Notes: generated by a model from the sequence alone, not told the origin. Shown: positions 1 through 7,353, numbered from the stretch's first letter. The stretch is DNA of 13,644 bases from an uncultured Clostridia bacterium (GCA_948517135.1 CAORJJ010000045.1:2737-16380); one strand, 5' to 3'. Translations and numbers: made by a program.

Positions 1-147
1 TTTTTCTCCCAAAATCTCTCTTATAATAATTATAAATATAAAAAAACAAAAAAGCAATATTTTATTATTTTTGTCAATTATTAAGTTAAAATCTTGAATT
101 ATAGGTGAAAATAGTATAAAATGTAAAAGTTATTAGGAGGAATAGTT
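1..147. other. AT-rich intergenic leader upstream of miaB
   Basis: No gene is visible here; the stretch is mostly A/T runs. On the plus strand it holds the probable miaB promoter (94-122) and the ribosome binding site AGGAGG at 135-140. On the minus strand, a TTGTTT at 49-44 lies 17 bases from a TTATAA at 26-21, and a GGGAG at 10-6 would suit a divergent gene starting just beyond the left edge. That divergent reading is weak, because such A/T hexamers are common in DNA this AT-rich. Confidence 0.5.
94..122 (+). promoter_or_regulatory. Probable sigma-A promoter of the miaB operon
   Basis: TTGAAT (94-99) is followed after 17 bases by TAAAAT (117-122). An overlapping TATAAA at 115-120 would give a 15-base spacer. 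Transcription would start near 129, just ahead of the AGGAGG at 135-140, giving a very short 5' leader. The call rests on consensus match only, in a background where such hexamers arise by chance. Confidence 0.4.
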
Positions 148-1518
148 GTGCAGGAAAAACAAGAAAAATTTATAAAATTAGTTAATGAAAAGATATTTAA
201 TAGAGATTTAAAATATTCAATTTTAACAATGGGATGTCAGTTAAATGAAAATGATTCAGAGAAAATTGCAGGAATGTTAGAAAAAATGGGATTTTCTGAA
301 ATAGAGGATTATAAAAATGCTGATTTAGTAATTTTTAATACATGTTGTGTTAGAGAAAATGCAGAAGAGAGACTATTTGGAAAAATTGGAGAAATAAAAA
401 AAATAAAAGAAAATAGAAATGTTATTTTAGCTATTGGCGGCTGTATGATGCAAGAAGAAGGAATGCTTCAAAAAATAAAAAAAAGCTATCCTTTTGTAAA
501 TGTAATATTTGGTACTCATACAATGCAAAATTTACCTGAAGATATTTATAAAGCTATAATAAATAATGAAAAAGTAAAAGATGTTATAGATATTGATGGT
601 GAAATTTATGAAGGATTACCAATTAAAAGAAATGATAAATTTAAAGCATCAGTTACTATAATGTATGGATGTAATAATTTTTGTACTTATTGTATTGTTC
701 CATATGTTAGAGGTCGTGAAAGAAGCAGGGAACCTGAAAAAATTTTAGAAGAAGTAAGGGAATTATCTAAAGAAGGATATAAAGAAATAACTTTACTTGG
801 TCAAAATGTAAATTCATATGTTGGAAATGATAAAATTAAAAATTTTGCTGATTTGTTAAATGAGGTTTGTAAAATTTCAGGAATACAGAGAATTAGATTT
901 ATATCACCACATCCTAAAGATTTTACAGATGATGTAATTGATGCAATTGCAAATAATGAAAAGATTTGTAAAATTATACATCTTCCACTTCAATCAGGAA
1001 ATACTAAAGTATTAAAAGACATGAATAGAAAATATTCTAAAGAACAATACTTAAAACTAGTAGAAAAAATGAAGAAAAGAATACCTAATGTAGTACTATC
1101 AACAGATATAATTGTAGGTTTCCCAGAAGAAACTGATGAAGAATTTGAAGATACATTAGATGTTGTAAGACAAGTAAATTTCGAACAAATATTTATGTTT
1201 ATATATTCTGTAAGAGAAGGAACAGTAGCAGAAAAAATGAAACAAGTTCCAGAAGAAAAGAAGCATGAGAGATTTGAAAAATTAAAAGAATTATACGATT
1301 CAAGAGTTGATGAGAATAATGAAAAATATTTGAATACAGTTCAAAAGCTTTTAATAGAAGGAAAAAGCAAGAATAATGAAAAAATGTTTGAAGGTAGAAC
1401 TGATACAAATAAAGTTGTTATTTTTAAGCCAAATGATGAAAACAAAATTGGAGATATAGTTCCTGTAAAAATTACAGAAACACATAAATGGTATTTAAAG
1501 GGAGAAATTATTAAATAA
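148..1518 (+). CDS. miaB: tRNA-2-methylthio-N6-dimethylallyladenosine synthase (MiaB)
   Basis: MiaB is a radical-SAM methylthiotransferase that converts i6A37 to ms2i6A37 in tRNAs reading UNN codons, using two [4Fe-4S] clusters and S-adenosylmethionine. All three family domains are visible. The N-terminal methylthiotransferase domain has cluster cysteines C30 (in TMGCQLNENDSE), C66 (NTCCVRENAEER) and C99 (GGCMMQE). The radical-SAM domain has the CxxxCxxC motif at C175, C179 and C182, followed by IVPYVRGRERSR. A C-terminal TRAM-like RNA-binding segment occupies roughly residues 390-456. The length of 456 residues is normal for the family. The start is GTG at 148, seven bases after AGGAGG at 135-140. 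The next gene begins at the base after the stop codon, so the two are translationally coupled. MiaB is preferred over the related MtaB and RimO because of the TMGCQLNENDSE and RGRERSREP motifs and the mutS neighbourhood. Confidence 0.96.
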   Translation: MQEKQEKFIKLVNEKIFNRDLKYSILTMGCQLNENDSEKIAGMLEKMGFSEIEDYKNADLVIFNTCCVRENAEERLFGKIGEIKKIKENRNVILAIGGCMMQEEGMLQKIKKSYPFVNVIFGTHTMQNLPEDIYKAIINNEKVKDVIDIDGEIYEGLPIKRNDKFKASVTIMYGCNNFCTYCIVPYVRGRERSREPEKILEEVRELSKEGYKEITLLGQNVNSYVGNDKIKNFADLLNEVCKISGIQRIRFISPHPKDFTDDVIDAIANNEKICKIIHLPLQSGNTKVLKDMNRKYSKEQYLKLVEKMKKRIPNVVLSTDIIVGFPEETDEEFEDTLDVVRQVNFEQIFMFIYSVREGTVAEKMKQVPEEKKHERFEKLKELYDSRVDENNEKYLNTVQKLLIEGKSKNNEKMFEGRTDTNKVVIFKPNDENKIGDIVPVKITETHKWYLKGEIIK

Positions 1519-2061
1519 ATGAAAAAGGAAGAATTAAAAAAATTTTTAGAAGAACTTAAATATGAGGAAAGTTCTATTGATGATATTCTTGAACTTGTAG
1601 ATAATGAAAGTGATATAAAATCATTATATGAAAAAATTGATTTTTTAACCAAAATAGGAGTAGCTCCAGAAGGGATAGATACTATATTATCTGATAATCC
1701 ATTATTTTTAACAACAGACTTAGAAACAGTAAAACGTAGTGTTAACTTTTTGAAAAATATAAAACTTGAAAATATATCAAAAATAATTGAAATTAATTCA
1801 GAATTATTAAGTACTCAAGATAAAATAATGAGTGAAAATTATAAATTATTAAGAGTTTTAATGTCAGAAAAAGAAGTGTTAAATATTCTAAAAATCGATA
1901 GCGAAATTTTATCATTTAATACAGATTATTTAGAAAAAAGATTTGAATTTTTCATAAAAAATGGATTAAAAGATAAAATTAAAACAATTATTCTAAATAA
2001 GATTGAAGCTTTTGAAGATGAGGAAGAAGAGATTGATTTAGAAGAACTAAAAAATATGTAG
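1519..2061 (+). CDS. Uncharacterised helical-repeat protein, mTERF-like
   Basis: This 180-residue acidic protein has no signal peptide or membrane segment and is probably cytoplasmic. I do not recognise it as a named bacterial family. The middle holds three units spaced 33-34 residues apart, starting at residues 60 (NPLFLTTDLETVKRSVNFLK), 93 (NSELLSTQDKIMSENYKLLR) and 127 (DSEILSFNTDYLEKRFEFFI). Each has a polar residue, P/E, a hydrophobic x-L pair, then about ten residues, then a hydrophobic helix. Links such as KIGVAPEGIDTIL (45-57) and NIKLENISKII (80-90) precede the units. This layout matches mTERF repeats (lG-hydrophobic...P-x-L-L...fL), which form an alpha solenoid that binds nucleic acid. 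The C-terminus is an acidic tail with EDEEEEIDLEE at 166-176. The start is ATG 1519, directly after the miaB stop. GGGAG at 1500-1504 is 14 bases away, rather far, so coupling to miaB is likely. In Bacillus subtilis the slot between miaB and mutS holds ymcA (ricA) and cotE; I see no similarity by eye. The gene is certain enough; the mTERF relation is inference from pattern. Confidence 0.75.
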   Translation: MKKEELKKFLEELKYEESSIDDILELVDNESDIKSLYEKIDFLTKIGVAPEGIDTILSDNPLFLTTDLETVKRSVNFLKNIKLENISKIIEINSELLSTQDKIMSENYKLLRVLMSEKEVLNILKIDSEILSFNTDYLEKRFEFFIKNGLKDKIKTIILNKIEAFEDEEEEIDLEELKNM

Positions 2062-2078
2062 GAAAGAAAGGTATAACT

Positions 2079-4694
2079 ATGGCAGAAGAATATTCACCTA
2101 TGATGCAAAGTTATTTGGCAACAAAAGAACAATATAAAGATTGCATTTTGTTTTATAGATTAGGAGATTTCTATGAAATGTTTTTTGATGATGCAATTGT
2201 TGCCTCAAGAGAATTAGAAATTACATTAACAGGAAAAGCTTGTGGCTTAGAAGAAAAAGCACCAATGTGTGGTGTGCCACATCATGCAGTAGAAATATAT
2301 TTATCAAGATTAATTGCAAAAGGCTATAAAGTTGCAATATGTGAGCAATTAGAAGATCCAAAAAAAGCTAAAGGAATTGTTAAAAGAGATGTTATAAGAG
2401 TTGTTACTCCAGGTACAGTTATTGAAAATAATATGCTTGAAGAAAAGAAAAACAATTATATTATGAGTATTGTAAAAAAAGGTATTTATTATGGAATTGC
2501 AATTTGTGATATTAGTACAGGAGATTTTTATGCAACTCAAATTAAATTATCTGAAAATAATTTTGAAAAGCTATTAGATGAATATGCTAGATATTCACCA
2601 GCAGAACTTGTTGTAAATCCAGCTATGGGAGATTCTGAAAAAGAATTAAATATTATGAAAGATAGGAATAATACATTTGTAACTGTAAGAGGAAATGAGA
2701 TTTTTGAAACAGATTATACTTCTCTTTTAAATTTATATACAATAGTAGATGGATTTGATAAGCAAAAGGAAGACTTTAATGATGAAGAACTTATTGTTGC
2801 AAGTATAAATGGATTAATAAATTATTTTACAGAAACTCAAAAAGTTAAACTTGAACACATAAATAGGATTCAAGTCTATGAAGTAAAAAAATATATGGCA
2901 CTAGATATTAATGCTAGAAGAAGTTTAGAATTAACTGAAAGAATGAGAGATAAATCTAAAAAAGGTACTCTTATTGGTGTACTTGATAAAACTTCAACTT
3001 CAATGGGCGGAAGACTTTTAAGACGTTGGATAAATGATCCTCTATTAGATGTTAATGAAATAAATGAAAGATTAGAATCAGTTAAAGAATTAAAAGATAA
3101 TATAATGCTTAGAGGAGATATTATAGACATTTTAAAAAAAGTATATGATATTGAAAGGCTAGCAGGTAAAATTTCTTATGGTAATGCAAATGCAAGAGAT
3201 ATGATTTCACTTAAAAATTCTTTGTTTAATTTGCCAGAATTGAAAAATGTTTTATCTATGTCAAGTTCTAAACTTTTAAAGAAATTATATAATAAACTAG
3301 ATGAATTAAAAGATATATATGAATTAATTGAAAAGTCAATAGTTGATGAACCACCTATTAGTGTTAAAGAGGGTGGGATTATAAAAAAAGGTTATAATGA
3401 ACTTATTGATGAATATAGAGCAGCAGGAACAGAAGGTAAGAATTGGATTGTTGCATTAGAGGCTAAAGAAAAAGAAAGAACTGGAATTAAGAATTTAAAG
3501 ATAGGATATACAAAAGTTTTTGGATATTATATAGAGATTACAAGATCATTTTTAAATCAAGTTCCAGAAAACTATATTAGAAAACAAACATTAACAGGTG
3601 CAGAAAGATTTATAACAGATGAATTAAAAGCAATTGAAGATAAAATTTTAGGATCACAAGAAAAAGTTGTTAGTCTAGAATATGATGAATTTTCTAAAAT
3701 TAGAAGTGAAATTGCAAGAAATATTGAAAGACTTCAATGCTCAGCAAGTAGTATAGCAAATATTGATGTTTTAACAAGTTTAGCAGTTGTAGCTGAAAAT
3801 AATAATTATGTTTGTCCAGATGTAAATGATGGAGACGTTATAGATATAAAAGCTGGACGTCATCCAGTTGTTGAAAAAATGATTGATAGTGGTGAATTTG
3901 TAGATAATGATACATATTTAGATTGCAACCAGACAAGAGTTGCAATTATAACAGGTCCAAATATGGCTGGTAAATCTACATATATGAGACAAGTTGCAAT
4001 AATTGTATTAATGGCACAAATAGGAAGCTTTGTACCAGCACAAAGTGCAACAATTGGAATTGTAGACAAGATATTTACTAGAGTTGGTGCTTCTGATGAT
4101 TTAAGTAGTGGTCAAAGTACTTTTATGGTTGAAATGAATGAAGTTGCAAATATATTAAAGGATTCTACACCAAAAAGTTTAGTAATTTTAGATGAAATAG
4201 GAAGAGGAACTTCAACATATGATGGTCTTTCAATTGCATGGGCAGTTGCAGAATATATTGCAGACAAAGAAAAGATTGGTTGTAAAACTTTATTTGCAAC
4301 ACATTATCATGAATTATTAGGACTAGAAGAAAAGGTAGAAGGAATTAAAAATTATCAAGTTGAAGTTAAAGAAAAAGGTGAAGATGTAATTTTTTTAAGG
4401 AAAATTATTAAAGGTGGAACAGATGAAAGTTATGGTATACATGTAGCAAAACTTGCAGGAGTTCCTAAAAATGTTGTAATAAGAGCAAATAAAATATTGC
4501 GTTCACTTGAAAAAGGTGGAGTAAAAATAAAAGAAGAAAAAGAAACTAAAAAACAAGTAGAAGGTCAATTTGATTTATTTAATTTGAAATTTGCAGATAT
4601 ATCACATGAACTAGATAAAATAAATATAAATGAACTTACTCCAATAGATGCATTAAATACATTAGTAAAATTAAAAGATATGATGACTAATTAG
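2079..4694 (+). CDS. mutS: DNA mismatch repair protein MutS
   Basis: MutS recognises base mismatches and small loops after replication and, with ATP, recruits MutL. The 871 residues fit the MutS1 family. The N-terminal mismatch-recognition domain has the Phe-x-Glu wedge as F31-Y32-E33 within RLGDFYEMF. Connector, core and clamp domains follow, for example LDINARRSLELTE and GGRLLRRWI in the core. The ATPase has Walker A GPNMAGKS at 626-633, signature DDLSSGQSTFMVEM, Walker B with D705 and E706 in LVILDEIGRGTSTYDG, and the FATHYHEL switch. Near the end, QFDLF at 830-834 fits a beta-clamp binding motif, followed by a helix-turn-helix-like dimerisation tail (INELTPIDALNTLVKLK). The start ATG 2079 follows GAAAGG at 2066-2071 by seven bases. 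It lies 17 bases after the preceding gene in the same operon. No mutL follows, although mutS-mutL adjacency is common in Firmicutes; asnB is next instead. No terminator is visible after the stop. Confidence 0.98.
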   Translation: MAEEYSPMMQSYLATKEQYKDCILFYRLGDFYEMFFDDAIVASRELEITLTGKACGLEEKAPMCGVPHHAVEIYLSRLIAKGYKVAICEQLEDPKKAKGIVKRDVIRVVTPGTVIENNMLEEKKNNYIMSIVKKGIYYGIAICDISTGDFYATQIKLSENNFEKLLDEYARYSPAELVVNPAMGDSEKELNIMKDRNNTFVTVRGNEIFETDYTSLLNLYTIVDGFDKQKEDFNDEELIVASINGLINYFTETQKVKLEHINRIQVYEVKKYMALDINARRSLELTERMRDKSKKGTLIGVLDKTSTSMGGRLLRRWINDPLLDVNEINERLESVKELKDNIMLRGDIIDILKKVYDIERLAGKISYGNANARDMISLKNSLFNLPELKNVLSMSSSKLLKKLYNKLDELKDIYELIEKSIVDEPPISVKEGGIIKKGYNELIDEYRAAGTEGKNWIVALEAKEKERTGIKNLKIGYTKVFGYYIEITRSFLNQVPENYIRKQTLTGAERFITDELKAIEDKILGSQEKVVSLEYDEFSKIRSEIARNIERLQCSASSIANIDVLTSLAVVAENNNYVCPDVNDGDVIDIKAGRHPVVEKMIDSGEFVDNDTYLDCNQTRVAIITGPNMAGKSTYMRQVAIIVLMAQIGSFVPAQSATIGIVDKIFTRVGASDDLSSGQSTFMVEMNEVANILKDSTPKSLVILDEIGRGTSTYDGLSIAWAVAEYIADKEKIGCKTLFATHYHELLGLEEKVEGIKNYQVEVKEKGEDVIFLRKIIKGGTDESYGIHVAKLAGVPKNVVIRANKILRSLEKGGVKIKEEKETKKQVEGQFDLFNLKFADISHELDKININELTPIDALNTLVKLKDMMTN

Positions 4695-4707
4695 TGACAA
4701 TACTTTT

Positions 4708-4738
4708 TTGTAATTTATTAAAACTTCTTGCATATAAT
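4708..4738 (+). promoter_or_regulatory. Possible promoter of asnB
   Basis: In the 77-base gap after mutS, TTGTAA (4708-4713) precedes a perfect TATAAT (4733-4738) by 19 bases. The spacer is longer than the ideal 17, so the promoter may be weak, or asnB may be read partly from the mutS transcript, since no terminator separates them. The gap is too short for a T-box leader, which controls asparagine genes in some Firmicutes. Confidence 0.35.
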
Positions 4739-4758
4739 ATATTTAGAATATATTGTGT

Positions 4759-4764
4759 AAGGAG
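4759..4764 (+). promoter_or_regulatory. Ribosome binding site that fixes the asnB start
   Basis: AAGGAG lies seven bases before ATG 4772. This selects the internal ATG whose next codon is Cys, over a longer reading that would begin at GTG 4694, overlapping the mutS stop and having no ribosome binding site of its own. Confidence 0.85.
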
Positions 4765-4771
4765 TTTTTTT

Positions 4772-6619
4772 ATGTGTGGTTTTACTGGAATAGTAAATTT
4801 TGAGAAAGATATTTCTAACCAATTTTCTATACTAAAAAATATGTCAGAAACATTAGCTAAGAGAGGTCCTGATGAAGATGGAATGCACTTTTCAAAACAT
4901 GTTAATTTGGCTCATAGAAGATTATCTATTATAGATATAGAAAATGGAAAACAACCAATGTCAGTAACAATTGATGAGATTACATATACAATTGTATATA
5001 ATGGACAATTATATAATACAGAAGAAATCAGAAATATTTTAATTGAGAATGGATTTAAGTTTAAGGGACATTCTGATACAGAAGTTATATTAAAGGCATA
5101 TGTTTTCTATGGTAAAGATATTTGTAAACATTTAAATGGAATATATGCATTTGCAATTTGGAATGATAAAAAAGAGGAAATATTTATTGCGAGAGATCAT
5201 TTTGGAATAAAGCCATTTTATTATTTTATTGCTGATAATAATTTTATATTTGCTTCTGAAATTAAAGCAATTTTAGAACATCCACTTTGCAAACCTATTT
5301 TAGATAAACAAGGAATATCTGAACTTTTTGGTGTTGGACCAAGTCATACACCTGGATTAACACCATTTAAAGGAATATTAGAGTTAGAACCAGCTCACTT
5401 TATTGTTTATAATAGGGATAGCTTTAGAAAAGAAGAGTATTGGAAATTAGAAACAAAAGAACATACAGATAGTTTAAAACAAACTTGTGAAAAAATAAGA
5501 TATTTACTTAAAGATTCAGTTGAACGTCAATTAATTTCTGATGTTCCTATTGGAACATTACTTTCAGGTGGATTGGATTCGAGTATAATTTCAAAATATG
5601 CATCAGATTATTATAAAGAAAAATATGGAGAAAAATTAAGAACATTTTCTGTTGATTATGTTGATCAAGAAAAGAATTTTGTTAAAAATGATTTTCAACC
5701 AAATACAGATAATTACTATATTGATTTGATGGTAAAATATTTAGATACAGATCATAAGAAAATTATATTAGATACACCAGAACTGTTTGAAAGCTTAGAA
5801 GATGCTATGGTAGCAAGAGATTTTCCAGGTATGGCAGATGTTGATTCTTCATATTTGTTATTTTTTAAGAATCTAAAAAAAGATATTACAGTAACACTTT
5901 CTGGGGAATGTTCTGATGAAATTTTTGGTGGGTATCCATGGTATTTCAGAGAAGATGCTTTAAAAAGTAATACTTTTCCATGGTCAATTGCAACAACTGA
6001 AAGACAAAGGTTACTAAATAAAGAGATTAGTAATGAAATTTCACTAAAAGATTATATTGATAGTAGATATAATGAATCATTATCAAAGGTTGGATTTTTA
6101 GAAAGTGATACAGAAAATAATAAGACACATAGAAAATTAATTTATTTAACATCAAATTGGTTTATGCAAACACTTTTAGATAGAACAGATAGAATGTGTA
6201 TGTTTAATGGCTTTGAAGTAAGAGTACCATTTTGTGATTATAGAATTGTTGAGTATGCTTGGAATATTCCATGGGAAATGAAAGCATATGAGGGAAGAGA
6301 AAAGGGGTTATTAAGATATGCTTTTGAAGGAATGCTTCCAGAAGAAGTTGTATATAGAAAGAAAAGTCCATATCCAAAAACTCATAATCCCAATTACATG
6401 GAAATTGTTAAAAAGAAATTGTCAAAAATTATGGAAGATAAAAATGCTCCAATTAATAATTTGTTAAATAGAGAATATATTTTGGAAATTATAGAAACAG
6501 AGGGAAAAGCATTTACAAGACCATGGTTTGGTCAATTAATGACAGGACCACAACTTATGGCATATTTAATACAGGTAAATATTTGGCTTGAAAGATATAA
6601 TCCTAAAATTGAACTATAA
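4772..6619 (+). CDS. asnB: Asparagine synthetase B, glutamine-hydrolysing
   Basis: AsnB makes asparagine from aspartate, glutamine and ATP. An N-terminal class II glutaminase releases ammonia, which passes to a C-terminal synthetase that adenylates aspartate. The protein starts MCGFTGIV, so removal of Met exposes the catalytic Cys2; this defines the start. Glutaminase motifs follow: RGPDEDG (31-37), AHRRLSIID (47-55), YNGQLYN (76-82), GHSDTEV (99-105) and ARDHFGIKPFYY (140-151). The synthetase has the pyrophosphate loop SGGLDSS (265-271), LSGECSDEIFGGYPW (376-390) and DRMCMFNGFEVRVPF near residue 480. All catalytic elements appear intact. At 615 residues it is close in length to the Bacillus AsnO-type enzymes and longer than E. 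coli AsnB. It follows mutS by 77 bases with its own likely promoter and ends in a strong hairpin terminator. AsnB-like enzymes can also amidate other acids, such as cell wall diaminopimelate, so the true substrate is not proven. Confidence 0.93.
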   Translation: MCGFTGIVNFEKDISNQFSILKNMSETLAKRGPDEDGMHFSKHVNLAHRRLSIIDIENGKQPMSVTIDEITYTIVYNGQLYNTEEIRNILIENGFKFKGHSDTEVILKAYVFYGKDICKHLNGIYAFAIWNDKKEEIFIARDHFGIKPFYYFIADNNFIFASEIKAILEHPLCKPILDKQGISELFGVGPSHTPGLTPFKGILELEPAHFIVYNRDSFRKEEYWKLETKEHTDSLKQTCEKIRYLLKDSVERQLISDVPIGTLLSGGLDSSIISKYASDYYKEKYGEKLRTFSVDYVDQEKNFVKNDFQPNTDNYYIDLMVKYLDTDHKKIILDTPELFESLEDAMVARDFPGMADVDSSYLLFFKNLKKDITVTLSGECSDEIFGGYPWYFREDALKSNTFPWSIATTERQRLLNKEISNEISLKDYIDSRYNESLSKVGFLESDTENNKTHRKLIYLTSNWFMQTLLDRTDRMCMFNGFEVRVPFCDYRIVEYAWNIPWEMKAYEGREKGLLRYAFEGMLPEEVVYRKKSPYPKTHNPNYMEIVKKKLSKIMEDKNAPINNLLNREYILEIIETEGKAFTRPWFGQLMTGPQLMAYLIQVNIWLERYNPKIEL

Positions 6620-6625
6620 ATGTTT

Positions 6626-6653
6626 AAGAGGTCGCTTTTTGGCGACCTCTTTT
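6626..6653 (+). terminator. Rho-independent terminator of asnB
   Basis: A perfect 10-bp stem, AAGAGGTCGC (6626-6635) with GCGACCTCTT (6642-6651), closes a six-base loop and runs into a short T tract (6650-6653). It starts six bases after the asnB stop. The convergent HAD gene ends nine bases to the right, so the hairpin also lies just past that gene. However, the minus-strand side lacks a U tract (it reads AAACA), so it would be a poor terminator in that direction. Confidence 0.9.
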
Positions 6654-6659
6654 CAAAGT

Positions 6660-7139
6660 TCAATATGTTTGAATTAAACTTCGATAAAAAAACCAGATAT
6701 CTTCTAATGTATTTGCATTAGGGTATTTTTTGCTTGTTTTGGTATCTGATAAAAGAATACCATGGCAACCATATTTGGAACATTCGTCCAGATTTTCTTC
6801 TTTATCATCAATCAACATACAAGGATAGTTTGGATACATAAAATCAGATTTACTTCTATCATAAGGTACATATATGATGTCACTGTATGCTTTTGGAGAA
6901 ATATTTTCATTCATCCAAAAGACTTTTTCTTTAGTAACACCAATACGTTTTATTACCTTAGATAAACCAATAACATAAGATTCAGCATTTATCCGCTCTA
7001 ATAAGTCTGAAATACCAGGACGTACAGGGATAGTTCTAAAATAACCTGGAGTCCACATGTTGATACGTGCATTTTTGTCAGACTCAAAAAGGTTCATTAC
7101 ACCATCCATGTCAACATAACAAATGAAGTCTCTTTTCAA
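6660..7139 (-). CDS. HAD-superfamily phosphatase, 5'(3')-deoxyribonucleotidase-like (NT5C type)
   Basis: This is a 159-residue cytoplasmic protein with the HAD phosphatase motifs. Motif I is YVDMDGVM, with nucleophile D10 and acid D12. Motif II is Ser60 in VIGLSK. A likely motif III lysine is K97 in DRSKSDF, and motif IV is D111-D112 in MLIDD. The segment VRPGISDLLERI before motif II, and the W...E...K spacing leading to LIDD, resemble the NT5C family of small 5'-nucleotidases that dephosphorylate (deoxy)nucleoside monophosphates; the substrate here is inferred. The start is TTG 7139, nine bases after AGGAGG, and the stop is TGA at 6662-6660. It is the only gene here on the minus strand. A hand count over five 60-base lines gives about 33% GC, against about 25% over four lines of neighbouring genes, which suggests a later arrival. 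A different HAD phosphatase specificity remains possible. Confidence 0.75.
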   Translation of the reverse strand: MKRDFICYVDMDGVMNLFESDKNARINMWTPGYFRTIPVRPGISDLLERINAESYVIGLSKVIKRIGVTKEKVFWMNENISPKAYSDIIYVPYDRSKSDFMYPNYPCMLIDDKEENLDECSKYGCHGILLSDTKTSKKYPNANTLEDIWFFYRSLIQTY

Positions 7140-7148
7140 TGGAATCTA

Positions 7149-7154
7149 CCTCCT
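7149..7154 (-). promoter_or_regulatory. Ribosome binding site that supports the TTG start of the HAD gene
   Basis: Read on the minus strand, a perfect AGGAGG stands nine bases before TTG at 7139. No ATG or GTG in frame lies nearby, and the DMDG motif begins only nine residues in, so an internal start would cut close to the catalytic aspartates. Confidence 0.8.
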
Positions 7155-7180
7155 GCGTTATAGATAATTCTTGGTTAATA

Positions 7181-7192
7181 GTAAAATTTTAC
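7181..7192. repeat. 12-bp perfect palindrome, possible operator
   Basis: GTAAAATTTTAC reads the same on both strands. Its left end overlaps the last two bases of the first GGTTAATAGT copy. It could be a dimer-binding operator for the HAD gene. An A/T-rich palindrome can arise by chance in this genome, so the call is tentative. Confidence 0.4.
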
Positions 7193-7218
7193 AGTAGTTT
7201 CTCTCCTTTCATACTGTA
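7190..7218 (-). repeat. 7-bp inverted repeat with a purine-rich loop
   Basis: TACAGTA (7190-7196) and TACTGTA (7212-7218) are reverse complements separated by 15 bases. In minus-strand RNA this would form a hairpin whose loop carries GAAAGGAGAG, a Shine-Dalgarno-like sequence. It may act at the DNA level as a split operator or at the RNA level in the HAD leader. It is too weak to be a terminator. Confidence 0.4.
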
Positions 7219-7353
7219 CTAGGGTTAATAGTTAGCCTATTAAAACAATATATAATGCTTAGGTATGAGAATAATAAAATATACAGGTTACATAATAACA
7301 TGAAATTGCCTAAAAATCAAGGAAAAGATGGTGCTTTTTTTGTATAATATGTG

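Larger units (their letters stand above)
7173..7232. repeat. 10-bp direct repeat GGTTAATAGT, 50 bases apart
   Basis: GGTTAATAGT occurs at 7173-7182 and again at 7223-7232. On the minus strand both copies read ACTATTAACC and sit in the presumed leader or promoter of the HAD gene. The repeat brackets an inverted repeat and overlaps a palindrome. Paired copies like this are typical of operator sites, but no regulator is known here. Confidence 0.55.

Noticed and set aside
1341..1652. Minus-strand reading frame of 103 codons across the miaB/mTERF-like junction
   Set aside because: It is the complement of two well-supported genes, has Ser/Phe/Ile-biased composition and no recognisable motif.
4695..4771. 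T-box or other riboswitch leader for asnB
   Set aside because: The gap is only 77 bases, with no stem, no T-box-like bulge sequence and no terminator hairpin.
6626..6653. Fully bidirectional terminator serving both asnB and the HAD gene
   Set aside because: The stem is symmetric, but the minus-strand exit reads AAACA rather than a U tract, so only the asnB direction is well supported.
6762..6965. Plus-strand reading frame of 67 codons opposite the HAD gene
   Set aside because: It lies wholly inside the HAD gene on the other strand, has no ribosome binding site and encodes nothing recognisable.
7189..7212. Minus-strand mini-ORF MKGEKLL upstream of the HAD gene, as a leader peptide
   Set aside because: It has no ribosome binding site ahead of its ATG, is only seven codons long, and has no run of codons typical of attenuation.
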